Source of the DNA: Coffea arabica
Taxonomy: Eukaryota > Streptophyta > Magnoliopsida > Gentianales > Rubiaceae
Length of the DNA: 64,000 nucleotides
Direction: 5' to 3'
Assembly (NCBI RefSeq): GCF_036785885.1
Contig: NC_092317.1
Coordinates: forward strand, 5,396,501-5,460,500
This document shows, piece after piece, positions 15,101-27,526 of the stretch; the stretch's first letter is position 1, and each line of letters starts with the position of its first letter. A program made the position numbers and the translations under genes. A model generated the notes under the pieces. The model made no database searches, was not told where the DNA came from, and was given only the letters and a program-made list of their open reading frames with translations.

Positions 15101-15305
15101 ACACTTTCTATTTTCAGCTGAAGTCTATATCAGCTCTTTGATCTGATATTCTGAAAATCAACTTCCTCACTTTTGGAAGATAAATTAAAGTAAACAATAA
15201 TACAATTTTTTATTTACTTTTTATTTTCAACTGAAGTCCATATCAGCTCTTTGGTTTGATATTCTGAAAATCAACTTCCTCAATTTTGGAAGACAAAATA
15301 AAGTA
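15101..15305. repeat. Tandem duplication, period 113 bp, two copies
   Basis: The block beginning 'ttttcagctgaagtctata' near 15111 is repeated at about 15224, with about ten differences across the 80 best-matched bases (for example CAGCTGAAGTC versus CAACTGAAGTC at 15115 and 15228). It is non-coding and lies beyond the kinase 3' end. Confidence 0.7.
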
Positions 15306-15519
15306 TCAAGATTTTATTATTACGATTAAAATGGCAAGATTTGGTCAAATAACCCTTCAACAAATGCTAGAAATTGGTCGAAAACAAGACAATTGATGTA
15401 ATTTTCCTAGTTGGGCGGTGCAGCAGTCAGGAACACCGTTCCCGCTGCCCATTTCGCGTCAGTACAAAAAATTAATACCGCGCGTATCTCTAGTTAGCTT
15501 AGGAATCTGTTTCAAAGAA

Positions 15520-16031
15520 GAGAAAATTGCAATTTTGGTATCAAATGTTTGGAGCATCCACGATTTTAGTCCTTAAAATTTGGACAAAAGCAAATGTAGT
15601 CCTAAATGTTTCAGTTTGCAAGCGTTTTTTATTTCCGCAAATTGTTACCAGAATTTGATCAAGTCAGTAGCAAGTGTCGGCGGCTAAATTTTGAAAAAAA
15701 AATTAGGAAAAAATGAAGAAGTACTGGTAGCCATAATCTAAAATTAAAGGGCTCTAATTAGTCACATTCTGAGTAATTAATGTTTATTCTTTAGCCATAT
15801 GACTACTCTGCATACTAATAATTAATACTCTTTAATTATAAATTATGATCACTAAAATTTTTTTTTTATTTAAATTTAGTTGCCGATGCTACTTATATGA
15901 TCGAATTCCAGTAACTGTTTGACAAAATCATAGGAATTAAAATATTTAAAACTAGTTTTGCTTTTATCCAAACTTTAAGAACTAAAACTGCCAATGTTCC
16001 AAACATTTGATACCAAAACTGCAATTTTCTC
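15520..16031. mobile_element. MITE with ~80-bp inverted ends, probably Mutator type
   Basis: The left end starts GAGAAAATTGCAATTTTGGT. The reverse complement of the right end starts GAGAAAATTGCAGTTTTGGT, and the similarity continues for about 80 bases (ATCAAATGTTTGGA…). Flanks 15511-15519 (ttcaaagaa) and 16032-16040 (tttaaaaaa) match at 7 of 9 bases, compatible with a worn 9-bp target duplication. At 512 bp and without a transposase frame it is non-autonomous. Confidence 0.65.
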
Positions 16032-16305
16032 TTTAAAAAATGTATTTCACTTTTTCAGCTCAACTCCCAAAAACACCCACTTCAATAGATCGTTCTTCAG
16101 TTTAACTGAACTGAGCAACTGCGGTGTGAGCACCACAGTTTCCAAATCTTCAAACAAAGGAAGCACTACTGACCAGTATTTAGTTTGTAGGAGAAGCCCA
16201 GCTGGGCTTCTTCTCAATTTGAAGAATATAGTTATATGCTTGGGTGCCGATTGCTACGTACTAGATTAATACTAGCGTAGTAAAAGGATTTTGTACTGAT
16301 ATTCA

Positions 16306-18536
16306 ATGGCCAATTGGGAGTTGAAGCATTGCTGCAACCATGAGCAAGTGGTCTTCCTCACCTTTCTTGGTGTCTGTAGTGTTGTCATCCTTGCTGTACT
16401 CATCTCTCTCTCCCTCTCTGTTTCTCTACCTCACACACACACGAAAACGCAGGGTTGATTCTTAAATATGCTGTGAATGGAATAAAGTTTATTAATTTGT
16501 TAAAATGCACTTCATTTTTGTGGTCCATTTGATGGGTTTCTTCTGAAAAAATGTAAAAAGGTTTATACTTTAACCGTTTTTGTGCATCTTTTGGGCTAAA
16601 AATTGTAGTCCATTAACTGGTGTTTCATGGCCTTCCTAAGAATTATTATTACTTTATCTGTCCTTGTTTATCTAGTCATTACAATCAATTATCTAGTCCT
16701 TGTTTATCAGTTTGTGAATACTTTATCTGGACTGCAGCTTTGGAGGACTGTATTGATGATGCCGTTCAAACTTATAACTGTCTTTATTCACGAAGCTAGC
16801 CATGCCATTGCTTGCAAACTTACTTGTGGCCATGTAAGAACTGATTCTCTCTCTGTCATATTTTGAGTTTCGACTTGAAAGGATACCCAAAAATCTTGAC
16901 CATAGCGTGTAGATTACTGATTTGGCAACCTGGCATTTGAGTACTAAGTGAAAGATGGATCCCAAAGTTCATGGCAACTTGTTGCAGTAGTTACTTCGAC
17001 CTTTTTGGCAACGCTGTGGTACAATGTTACCATGTTCATCATATGAGGTTCCTGTGCTGGTCTATATATGATTTACCTGTATGAGAATAGTTGTGTGTGT
17101 TGCTATTCAGGTGGAAGGGATACAGGTTCATGCTGATGAAGGTGGCGCTACACATACACGTGGTGGAGTATACTGGTTTATCCTGCCTGCTGGATGTAAT
17201 TCCTCTCATATTCTTGATAACGTCTTCTAACTCGAAAATTGTAAGATATAGTCGTTGATTATGTAACAATATGATGGAATCAAAATACGTTCTTTGGCTT
17301 CTACAGATCTTGGTTCGTCATTTTGGGGAATGGTTTTGATACTTGCTTCTACAAATCTTCTTACAGCTAGAATTGCTGCTGGATGTTTAGCTGTAGCTTT
17401 AGTCATTGTACTTTTTATTGCAAAGAATGTAAGTGATTAATGATTTCAATAAGTTTCTCTGTTATGCATATGATGCTGCAGCGGCTTTTGGACATTGCAT
17501 GTTGCTCTTAGTTTCTAAGCCTAGATCTGCAAAATCTGCATGGTGGGACTTTGCACCTGAATGAGCTAAACTGAGAATGAAAAGCATGTCTTAATGGTAA
17601 TGAGAGAACATTGTCTGAATTGATTTTAGGAAGATAGGAATGTTGTTTATTTGCATGTACAGTAAGCAGGAAGCTTGTTCATTGATGAAATTTGTGATCA
17701 TTCGTCTCGTTTGCTTATGATTGCCCTTTAGAGTCATCCAACCATATGTAATCCACTAATTATGGCTATTTTATTGGTTAACAGTGGACACTTCGCGGGC
17801 TTTGTATTGGTAAAACCTTTCAGATCTGGCAGATATTCCATCATCTGGAACTTAAAAAAGTACTGATCTTACTGATATCTTCGATTCAAATTAACAGGAT
17901 TTATAATTTTCATTGTTATTGTCTGGGTTCTGCAAGAAACAACAAGGATTCGCATTCTTCGGTACATCATCCTATTCATTGGTATGTGTGTTTTCCTTGC
18001 ATTTCCTGCTTAAGATAACTCATGTAACTGCCCTATCCTCCCCTGACCGTAGACACGCACAGAACTCAGAGAGAGACTTCTCCATACTGTGGCGATATGA
18101 CATTTGATTACTTTGTTTGGCAAAATGCAGGTGTCATGAACAGCTTGTTTTCCATTTATGGTATGATTTACACATATAGAAAACTCATAACACGTGCACC
18201 AAATGCTGGATAATTATAGGTTCTCATATTGGATTTTTGCAGACATATATGGTGATCTGATATCTCGTAGAGTCCACATTAGTGATGCTGAGAAGTTTGC
18301 TGAGGTGTGCCCATGTCCTTGCAATGGCGTTGGTTGGGGTGTCATCTGGTGAGCATAGTTGTTAGCACCCTGTAGGAACATCAATCAGAAGATCTTTCTC
18401 CCTCACTAGTTTTAAAGTTTTTAGATTGATGTTACATTGCTGACTTCAATCATTCAAAAATTTCATTTTCAGGGGATTTATTTCTTTGCTTTTTCTTTGT
18501 GCGGCTGCATATCTTGGTATGGTGATCCTGTCCTGA
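16306..18536 (+). CDS. Peptidase M50B-like multi-pass membrane protein
   Basis: A nine-exon gene: 16306-16395, 16738-16833, 17111-17195, 17307-17428, 17785-17809, 17898-17981, 18131-18160, 18243-18348 and 18473-18536, giving 233 aa. All donors are GT, all acceptors AG, and every join keeps frame. The protein opens MANWELKHCCNHEQVVF and has several hydrophobic segments (about residues 14-30, 84-110, 116-150 and 212-232). An HEASH metal-binding motif (HExxH, residues 48-52) sits at the edge of a membrane segment, as in the plant 'peptidase M50B-like' family (Pfam 13398 type). The CPCPCNGVGWGVIWG segment near the C-terminus is also typical of these proteins. Family function is poorly known; intramembrane zinc protease activity is an inference from the motif. 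The gene looks intact; exons of only 25 and 30 nt explain why no long open frame shows. Confidence 0.88.
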
Positions 18537-20056
18537 GGTATGGCTAAAGCTCTATAGAAGTTCTGAACACTTCACCAAAACTGCTTGCTACACAACATAG
18601 ACATAAAACAAGTAAACAGGTGCATAATGCACACATTGCATTTACTGATCATAGAATGCAGGAGAAAGTTTTAGATATCTTTTGTGCTTATTCATGTGCC
18701 ATGTTTCTAATACTATTTTGCTGGCTGGATCTATGCACACATATATAGGCAGAGCTTATTCCCTGCCAACATTTGTATTCACCAACTCTCCCAAAAGGTG
18801 CTAATCCCCTTAGTAAATTCCACTAACGTGAAAACACACTTTCTCCAAGGACAAGAGAATGGGAGAAAAGCAGGGATAGAAAGTTAGGGACCCTGCCATT
18901 CATAGGCAGAACTGTCATGTTTCTGGGTTTTATCTCCATTTTGACATGAGATTTTTCTCCTGCAGCCTTGTCAAACCAACCCTTTATAGACGCAAGTGAC
19001 AACTGTGAGACAAAGGAGCAACACGGGTGCACTTCCATGAAACTGTAGTACAGGGTCAAATGCAGATACAAGATTCCAGAATCAAGTTTATACTCTTCTG
19101 GACCTCATGAAGAAGCTCAATATCTGATCTTTGAGGAACATTCATTGGATACCGTAGCCGTGTTACAAAGTTAATATGCCAACATTCTAGGGAACCACGA
19201 GTTGGTTGTTTGCCAAATTGCTGTGCCTTGTAGCTTTCATGATGGATTATACTAATTGTTTGACATCATATGCCACGGGCTAGTTATTATCTCGTGTTTA
19301 TACAGATGCATATTTAGATGCAACTACAACATAATTATTAAGTCTCTCGTGCTCTTTATCTTCCGAACTTAGCGTTTTGTCTCCATACTAACGTATTTGC
19401 TAATTTGAATATTGGAAAAATCATGCCATTTCGATAAAAACTAATGCAAGGCGAAGAAATACAAGGGATCAAATGTATCAAAGGAGAAGAATTTTCTTTT
19501 TCTTAACTTTGGGTGACAAGAAGATCGCGAACTAAGACTCAGAACAGAACAAGGAACTTGAAAGTGACACCACTAGAAAACCTAGGGCATTAAATCTAGA
19601 TTGAGACTCTATCAAAGACTTGGACATCGGATATCAGAATTTGCAGGCATCTTGCATGGATAATTTAATAAATTGACAAATAAAGATCCGAGAGGGCATA
19701 ATAATCTCAGCAGACATTTTTGGCTTGAGAGCAGAACGATACAGATTGAGAACCAACATTTCATACTTTTCCACGAAACTCGGAACATCTTCCATACAAC
19801 ACAAGCACTGTACCATCCAAGTATATAATATTCAGCAGTGAGAGGTTTGCCTGACGATTCCATTGCAAAGAATTGAAAAACTTCTTCAACCATTCAGAAT
19901 CCCAGAACAACCGCTATATATTGAAAAGAAAGAAAACTCGTTGGCAAGCGTCACAAGTTCAGCATATTCTAAAACATAAATTTGAGCGTCAAAATTTCAA
20001 AAGAGTTGCACCAAGTAGGATCTTAAAGATCTACACAAAATAATCTGGTACTAAAT
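18537..20056. other. Convergent intergenic region between M50B-like gene and eS7
   Basis: The two genes face each other. The left part should hold the M50B-like 3' UTR and the right part (about 19850-20056) the eS7 3' UTR. The minus-strand frames around 18823-19071 and 19612-19893 have no recognisable similarity and no supporting splice structure. Confidence 0.4.
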
Positions 20057-21668
20057 CTAAGCTTCCGCCATTGGGAACTCAAACACGACATCTTTGCCAG
20101 AAAGCTTTCTGTAAACAGCAGCAAAGGTCTCTAGCTTGTATTCTGTGTTGTTTCTTTCCTTGGGGTCCAAGAAAACCTGTCAAGAAAAGCAACAAATAAG
20201 GGCTAATCTTCTAAATTTTGATTATTAAACAAACATTATACTGTACACCATTACTGTGAACCATACTCATGCTCCACAAGAAGGAAAAGTGTCAAAAGCA
20301 AGAAAAGACTTCATAAATAAAAATCAGAAAGCCTCCAAAGTAGAGTCTTTATGTCATACTTTTTAGAGTAAACGAAAGATGCATATACACTTCAAGTCAA
20401 AGAAAAATTATGACAGTGACTACTTTTGACTGTCGTCAATTGTGCATCTAATCCCACTACACCAATTAACTTGATCACTAAACAACCAAAAAACTGTACA
20501 GAGGTATGCTAATCATTACCAAACACATACCTTCATTATCTTAGATCCATCAATGCGATACCTAACACGCTTCCCAACAATCTCAGCAGGGACAACAACA
20601 TCCTCTAGCATGGCATCATGCACAGCAGTTAGAGTCCTGCTGCGGGGGCGCTGAACAGCAGAACCTTTCTTTGGGGGCCTCAGAATCCTACGGGTTGCAA
20701 TCAAAATCACATCCTAGAAGTCATAGTTCACAGTTAGGACGGCATTACAGAAAGAGCTTCAAGTTATGCACACACAAATCAAATGTTATGGTTCAATAAG
20801 CAACCCAGAATGTTGTTCTTATACAGTACAAAGAGAGGGAGTTATGATAAGGACAGCCACTTCAGAAGCACTCCAAATTTTACAAAATATAGTATAATTA
20901 GAAATAAATGCTCGAACTCATTAATTAATGCCCTCCACAACAAAACTTTTATTAGTCATAAAGCCTCGAGCCAAAATGTAAGCTCAGAAAGATGTTTAAT
21001 CAGTTCAATTCCCTGACCTAGGAAGGTCTCATAATGAGCTGGAATTAACACTTATCATCATTGCCACATCATATGATCTAGTGGAGAAGAGAATTGTTCC
21101 CACAAAGGTATCATACGTATGTTGAGCAGTGAACATATATGCACAAGACAATGTTCAAGGAAATATGTGACTCACTCTGAATGACCTAAAATATTTCAAG
21201 TAGAAAAAGAAAGGCAAAATAATACAGGTACCTTCCCACTGAACTTCTTCTCCAGCTCCCTGACAAGCCTAACGTGAATCTTTCGGAAAGCTTTTCTCAG
21301 TCTGTAAGGCACATGGATTACAACAGCTTTCCTATTTCCTGAGACATCAATTTGGCTGCAGAAAGACGACAAGGAATTAAACATCAGAACCATTCAAAGG
21401 CCAAATACCTTCAAGTGGCTGCAAATATTAAGCTATTCTTACATAGCTGAATTGATGTACAAATCCTTCAAGTCACTTTTGAGCTCTTGGTTGGTGTTCT
21501 CCAAATCAAACAAGGCCTGCATTAGAAAGTTGTCAAAACCAGTATGCCCAAATGCACAACTAACAAATTTGGCTTAGCAAAAAGCAAAAGAACCTGTGCC
21601 ACAGACTCTTCAAATTCTGAAGGTTCAGCATCCTTATCCTTGTGGATCTTTTTCCTCGATGTATACAT
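20057..21668 (-). CDS. RPS7: 40S ribosomal protein eS7 (RPS7)
   Basis: A structural component of the small ribosomal subunit. Coding exons on the minus strand are 21668-21594, 21516-21443, 21355-21232, 20713-20531 and 20176-20057. They join in frame to 191 aa, the usual length. The protein runs from [20 protein letters not shown] through [39 protein letters not shown] and [19 protein letters not shown] to an end in FEFPMAEA. All are diagnostic eS7 blocks and no residue looks damaged. The start ATG lies 10 nt inside the second exon, after a leader intron whose acceptor AAATAG is at 21679-21684. Expected to be highly and constitutively expressed. Confidence 0.96.
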
Positions 21669-21678
21669 CTTCACAGAC

Positions 21679-22728
21679 CTATTTGAAATGATTGATTGCG
21701 AGTCACAAGTACATTCAAATGGAGAAAAGAAAACCAGTATAAAAGAAGGAAGGTCCATTCTTGTTCAGAGACTATGTAGGAAAATAGTCAAATATTGCCT
21801 AACAGAAGCATTCATGGAAGCACAAAAACGAGTAAGTGGGTTTACTTTTGCATTTAGCTTTAGCTCATCTACAACTAGTCAAGATAACCGAATAAGCTCC
21901 AGATGAAGATGTACAAAAATCATGAACTTGTCCTCTAAGTTTCAAAACATAGGATCTACTTAAAGAATCACACTTGTCAGCCATAACTTACGAACGGCCT
22001 TTTCTAATATAATGAAAAACTAAGAGCACAAGCAAAAGTAAAATGAAGTGCTCCAAAACATCTTGGTAGCAGAAGAGACGCTGAAATGCTCGTGTTTTGT
22101 GCAAAAAGAAAACAAGCCCAAGGAACTCTAACCTAATTCTTATATCGTTCAAAATAAGGCTTAAAAATTTAAATCAGCATTCTGAGGCAACAAAAAAGAA
22201 CTACTAAGTGTCACATCCCACATCAACATCCGAACTTAATCAGATTAACATTTTGCAACGAGTTCCATTAAACGCCCGTAAGCACAATTTCCCACACTTC
22301 CCCAGACAAACAAGCAACAAAATAAATGTATTCAGTACCAGATATAAGAGCCGAAATCAAACATTACCCAGCCATCCAGAAATGTTTCATCAATTAACCC
22401 CATGCAATAATAAAAGGCCCTATTTTTCCACGTAAACAGATAGAATTATCATAGTTTCTCACCTAGTTTAACACTTTTCTCAACAAGCAAAAATCAAAAG
22501 AAGCTCAACTTTTCTTCACGAAACAAACATCATTTACTTCTAAATCATTGGATGTAACAAAAACAGAGTAGAGGGTCTCTTTTATCTCATCATAAAACGT
22601 TAATTTCCATGCTTTCTCTTCTGCCATCTTCTTCCCACCAGAGGAAAACCCAAAAAATGGGGGCGTTGATTCGAGAAAAATATGGTTTTGACCAATCAAT
22701 AAATTGAGGTTGAGAAGTTATGTAGTAC
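21679..22728 (-). other. Leader (5' UTR) intron of eS7
   Basis: The untranslated first exon ends CCCCAGAAG with donor GTACTAC at 22728-22727. The intron ends TTTCAAATAG before GTCTGTGAAG-ATG. Its length of about 1.05 kb is typical of long leader introns in plant ribosomal protein genes. Open frames inside it, such as the minus frame 22505-22699, are intronic. Confidence 0.75.
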
Positions 22729-22860
22729 CTTCTGGGGAAGAGAAGAGAGAGAGCAGATCTGCTAATAAGCCGGAGGGAACGGCAAAGCCCAGCTCTTATT
22801 CTGTCTTCAGAAGTGAAACTGAAAGAGAAGACTAGGGTTTAGAGGGATGATATATATTCA
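22729..22860 (-). promoter_or_regulatory. eS7 5' UTR exon and core promoter with telo-box and TATA
   Basis: Reading the minus strand, TATATATC lies at about 22857-22850. It is followed by the telo-box AAACCCTA (22840-22833), a hallmark of plant ribosomal-protein and translation genes, and then a C/T-rich tract (TCTTCTCTTTCAG) that probably contains the start site (about 22815-22825). The untranslated exon then runs to 22729. Confidence 0.7.
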
Positions 22861-24324
22861 TCTCTGGTGGAGAATCAACGGTGGGGATCGCGTGGGCTTT
22901 AGTGAGTAAGAATGGAAGCAACTCATGTGCCATATTTTGTGGATGAGGATGACGGATGGTCCGATTATATTTTTCCAAACACGCCCAAAGAAGTTTGAAT
23001 AGGTCCTAATGCAATAATTGTGAGGCCCAGAATGCGTTCAAGGTTTCCAAAAGTAGTTCCACAGTCTTGGAAGAGGCCCAATTGCACAGGTTTTTTTTCA
23101 TAATGGATTTGGTGTTTTTTGGAATTGATCTCTATTGGTTGTTTTTTTTTCCCCACTTTTCTTGATGCATAAGTATAGTGGCCCTTAAAATTTTCATATT
23201 GATCGTTGTCCATTGACAAATTGCGTCCCTAAAATGGTTAACCTCTCAATGATATGGTAAATTCGTTGAAGATGAGTTAGTTAGAAATGGTTAATTGAGT
23301 TATTGTTGTTTAACCATTATATTATAGTACCATATTGGGTCTCTTGAAAGGATTATGAAACTGCAAATGTCGGAAAAAGAGTAATTCAAATGGCAGTGGC
23401 CAAATGACAAGAAAATTGTTAATCAAGCAACAAGTGAGCAATCACTAGGTCTTGGTCGAAGTATTGGTCAGTGTTGATTAGAGTTTCAAAAACAAAAAAA
23501 AAAAAAAAGAAGAAAAAAAAGCAAAGAGTAGCAAGTGAACCAATTGACGAAGCCCATGTTTATCTGGTTTTGTTCAAACCACTCAAGACATCGTACTGGG
23601 GCTATTTTGTTAACCAAACTTGCAAGTCCAAACCACTTAATAACCCATCTCACCCATGGACAAATCCACTTAATGAACTAGGACAGTCCAAATTCAGCAA
23701 AGGGAGACAATGAAAAGAAATGGAAAAGCCCAAGAGAGTTTTTTTTTTTTTTTTGGCAGGGGCAGAAAAAAGAGGGGGTTGTGGTGGGAATGCCTCCATA
23801 TAATAAAATTTGAATATATAATGGACCAATTTTGTGCTTTTATGAAGCCTAACATAATAATTTCTTTTTGGAGCCTCCCTCGAGCTAAACAACCAAAAGA
23901 AAAAGCCTAGAAACAAATTGTCTCGTGATAACGCATAAAAACATTAAAGAGGTACTCTAAATCAGGTGGGATTCTCGATATCACTATTTGGTGTCAAATC
24001 GAGTGTCAATCTCACTTATCATGTAAGGGTAAAAGAAAATTTGAATTAAACCAAATCAATTTGAATTATTAAAAGATTAAAGAGCACTTGACAATTTAAA
24101 TAAATAAGATAGGTTGCATAAATATAGAAGTCGCACTGAGTTGTCACTGAAAAGTGACACTGAAGAACCCACGCGACGACTGTAAATAGCTAATTATTCC
24201 AACAACTCTTCTTGATTGATCAGGTCAAATGAATTTCTTCTTGCGATTATGATTTCATGGCAAGTTTCACAAGGAAAACTTCCTTTTCCACCAAAGCCAT
24301 GAGGAAACAATAAGACCACTCATG
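22861..24324. other. Intergenic, no gene seen
   Basis: It holds A/T homopolymers (about 23490-23520 and 23740-23755) and remnants of unknown repeats. The frame at 23471-23713 is an A-run artefact. No coding region can be supported. Confidence 0.4.
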
Positions 24325-25570
24325 AAAATCCAGAAAACCGATCTTGGAGTCCACAAGATCATCATGAAGATAGAAAACAACAATGCGCAAGTTGGCCACT
24401 GAGAAGACCTTCGAGAACTGCATGCATATTCTTAGACGGAGTCACACTTCAGTCTGTCGTCTACATTCTGACGCTTCTTCAGACAGAACACAAGCTGTGT
24501 AGTAGCACATTGTAACAAAAGATTATTTCGTCTAGCAAAATCAAAATCTTTTGAATGAGCTTTGCAATTATTACCTCGTAGAAATTAATTCGGCACGACA
24601 ATTCCTACAAGTTGAAACTGCGACGTCAGGAAAAAGCAGGTCCCAGTATCCAAAAGTTCTTGCAGGGCACTAAATGAGGCTGCCTGAATCAGCATTTTGA
24701 CTATATTCGACACCAAAGCCTAGTCGTGTTAATCGACTCTCACCCTTTCATATACTCCTTTTGTTTTTCTTTTCATAGTATATGATACCTAGTTTCGCAT
24801 GATATAATGGTATTACGCAAATCTTAACCTACAATCATTCTTGTTAGGCATGTAGATGTACAACTCTAAACTGCAAAATCCTGCCTCATTCAACTTTGGG
24901 TCAATAAAGATGATTTAAATAATAACTCATCACGAGTCTAAAAGACCTATGTCATCAAGATGAAACCGAATGCAAAATGAATTGTTGCTAATAATTTCTT
25001 ACCTCAATAGCTCTTGCAATTAGACCGACAAAAGCTTTATCCGGGTTGACATTGGATTAGGAGGCTCTTCATTCATCTCTCCGTTTATTCATATCTAGAT
25101 TATTCATATGATCTCTATTGATCTCTAGACCAAGATTCTAAACAATGATATTCTTCTGAAAATATTTTAGCATTTGATTTACAAAAAAAAAAAATATTTG
25201 AATGGTGAAAAATAGGTTAAAATTGTAACAAAATTCGTAACAATTAATCAAGTAGCAAACCCTAATCAATTTTATGTATAAGTAAAAGAATTAATGAAAT
25301 ATATTATGAACGGTGTTATTTTTAAATTAATTTTTTGAGGTGTAACGGGGGAAATTTTGTCTAATTTAATTCTTTTTAAAAAAAGTCTAGTCCGTTGACA
25401 TTCCTATTTTTCTGAACATTTTGGTTGGTTAGTATGACTTCCAAATGGGGTTGTTGGGGTTGACAATTAAATCGTTTTCCAATTTTATATCTGAGTTCCA
25501 TTTATGTTATGACTTGTAAGGTCACACACATGGTATTCAACGATCCATCCTGAGCGTTATCATCTTTCCA
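24325..25570. repeat. Segmental duplication, copy A
   Basis: Many blocks match copy B in the same order and orientation: GAGTCCACAAGATCATC (24348) with GAGTCCAAAGATTATC (26544); CTGCATGCATATTCTT with CCGCATGCATGTTCTG; AATTCCTACAAGTTGAAACT (24600) with AATTCCTAAAGTTAAAATT (27573); GAGGCTGCCTGAAT with CAGGCTGCCTAAT; and GGGGTTGACAATTAAAT with GGGGTTGACATCGATTAT. I estimate about 75-80% identity in matched blocks. It is non-coding as far as I can see. Confidence 0.7.
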
Positions 25571-26016
25571 AGTCAACTTTAGTTTATTCTGAAAGTTTAC
25601 GTGAATAAATTTTTTTTTTCAAACTCATTTTGCGAGATAACGTTGAAGGACAAATATTAGTGCAGCAGGTTCTGTAAGGTTTGAATTCAAAGTAATATGT
25701 TGCAACATAAAAAGTTCGAAATAATTTAAGTTACTTGAAGGCATTAATTAATGCTCTATGCCAAACGATGGCTCAATATAATAAAGTCATGATTTACTTT
25801 TACATAACCGACCGACTTGTGGAGAAATATGCTATTGCTAGCATAATGGTTGTGATGTCGTTTCAAGAATGTGAGCATTGTGCATGGCGGTTCGTTGCCA
25901 TTGGGTTAGTGTTTTGGCGATAACGTTTGAGCGATTTTTTTTTTACTTTCATTTATGTGTTCTTTTTTAAGATTTATTATTTAATGTCTCTACCTATATA
26001 AGAATTCTACGCTTTT
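25571..26016. other. Spacer between duplicated segments
   Basis: AT-rich, with no gene seen. The short frame 25735-25923 shows no recognised motif. Confidence 0.3.
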
Positions 26017-26406
26017 TGATTGAGTTCAAAATCAGTGGTTTTGAAATGAGAAATCTCAAAATCATAATGTATCCTAATTCGACTATTTCTAAGTCGAAAC
26101 ATCCGAATATTTGACTGAATTCTGACTTACTGATTTCAAATTTTTTTGATCAAGTTTGAAATCAGTGGTTTTGAAATGAGAAATCTCAAAATCGTAATGT
26201 ATTCTAATTCAACTATTTCTAAGTCGAAACATCCGAATATTTGACTGAATTCTGACTTACTGATTTCAAATTTTTTTGATCAAGTTTGAAATCAGTGGTT
26301 TTGAAATGAGAAATCTCAAAATCGTAATGTATTCTAATTCGACTATTTCTAAGTCGAAACATCTGAATATTTGACAGAATTCTGACTTACTGATTTCAAA
26401 TTTTTA
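26017..26406. repeat. Three tandem copies of a 130-bp unit with inverted ends
   Basis: The marker ATCAGTGGTTTTGAAATGAG occurs at 26031, 26161 and 26291, an exact 130-bp period. The copies are nearly identical; copies 2 and 3 differ at only a few sites. Each unit begins GAAATCAGT and ends ACTGATTTC, which are inverted repeats, and contains an internal dyad (TTGAAATGAG/AAATCTCAAAA). Each copy is therefore a small palindromic, MITE-like module in head-to-tail array. Confidence 0.85.
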
Positions 26407-26720
26407 AATTCACTGAGTAAAGAAAAAACCCTTAAATTCCTAAAGAAAATATTGGAATACGTTGCCTAAAAAGGGTACAATTGAAATATAAAATAAGCTA
26501 TCAAATGAATTGATCATTAATGAAATTTCAGAAGTTGATAACGGAGTCCAAAGATTATCAAGAAGATAAAAAGCAGTAACGTGCAAGCTTGTCATCAAGA
26601 AGACCTTCAACAACCGCATGCATGTTCTGATTTTCCTTCAGAACAAATTGCAATGTGCTAAAACATGCAATAAGATGCTCAGAAACGCTAGATTTTTGTC
26701 TAGCAATATCAATCCATTGA

Positions 26721-27526
26721 GGGTCTGTTTGGTTGGAAGTAAAATATTTTCCTTGGGAAAATATTTTCCGTGGAAGTAATTTTCCATGAAAATCATTTCC
26801 CTTTCATCATTTTCAGGTGTTTGGTTAGCTTATTGAAAATATTCTCTTACTTCATTTTTCTGGTGTTTGTTTAACTTTTGAAATATTTTCACTTTTATCT
26901 CTATCTTTACTTTCTACACATTATAACTACATACTTCTTCCCATGCAAAATAAGAAAATTTATCTCATTGTTTAACTTTAAAAAATCTTGGAGAAATGTA
27001 TATATGAATAAAAAATATCTCCTTAAGCAATAAACAAATCGCTGGCCATTTAGTGTCAAATATCAATCACATGCAATGCTTATTGTGACATATATCTTGC
27101 ACTCTCACTGCTGAAAGTTTCTCTAGAAAAGAATGTCCCTATTATGCATAATTAATTACTAGCATAGGATAAGCAGGATGAGGTTTTTTTTTTATTTTGA
27201 ATATACTAGGGGAGGGTTGGGTTGGGTTGGGTGGTACGGGGGAGGGAGTGTAAGAAAGAGATTTTGGGTTCGAATCCTCCTATTTACACTAAAAAAAAAA
27301 AAGAACATACTACAAGATGTTTTCAGTAAGTTTGGAACATACTACAGGCGGGATGTATGCATTTCGGAAAACAACTTCAGTAAGTTTGGAAGGGGAGTTG
27401 TTTTCCATAAGATGGGTGAAAATATTTTACATATGAAAATGTTTTCAGTAACTTTTGTGCAACCAAACACGGGAAATTAGGAAAATATTTTCCTGGAAAA
27501 CATTTTCACCCGAAACAAACGGACCC
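26721..27526. mobile_element. Tourist/Harbinger-like MITE with TGA target duplication
   Basis: The left end is GGGTCTGTTTGGTTGGAAGT; the right end, reverse-complemented, is GGGTCCGTTTGTTTCGGGTG. Both run into 'AAAATATTTTCC'-rich subterminal sequence. The 3-bp TGA occurs on both sides (26718-26720 and 27527-27529). Copy A of the segmental duplication has a single TGA at the same place (CTTTTGAATGAGC, near 24557), so it preserves the empty site. It has no transposase. Confidence 0.82.
27203..27302 (+). mobile_element. Short tRNA-type SINE copy inside the MITE
   Basis: It contains a pol III B-box GGGTTCGAATCC (about 27268-27279), an A-box-like TGGGTGGTACGG about 45 bases upstream, and ends in an A-run. 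The same arrangement and much of the sequence (TAGGGGGAGG, AAGTGTAAG, GGTTCGA/AGTTCGA, then TACACTAAAA/TATACTAAAA) occurs at 37722-37825 on the minus strand. Target duplications are not clear. Confidence 0.55.

Noticed and set aside
22505-22699. Open frame upstream of eS7
   Set aside because: It lies inside the eS7 leader intron and has no recognisable similarity.
26017-26406. Regularly spaced repeats as a CRISPR-like array
   Set aside because: The whole 130-bp unit is repeated without unique spacers, and the genome is a plant.
27208-27234. GGGTTGGGTTGGGTTGGG resembling telomere repeat
   Set aside because: The unit is 5 bases (GGGTT), not TTTAGGG, and only three or four copies occur inside a SINE/MITE.
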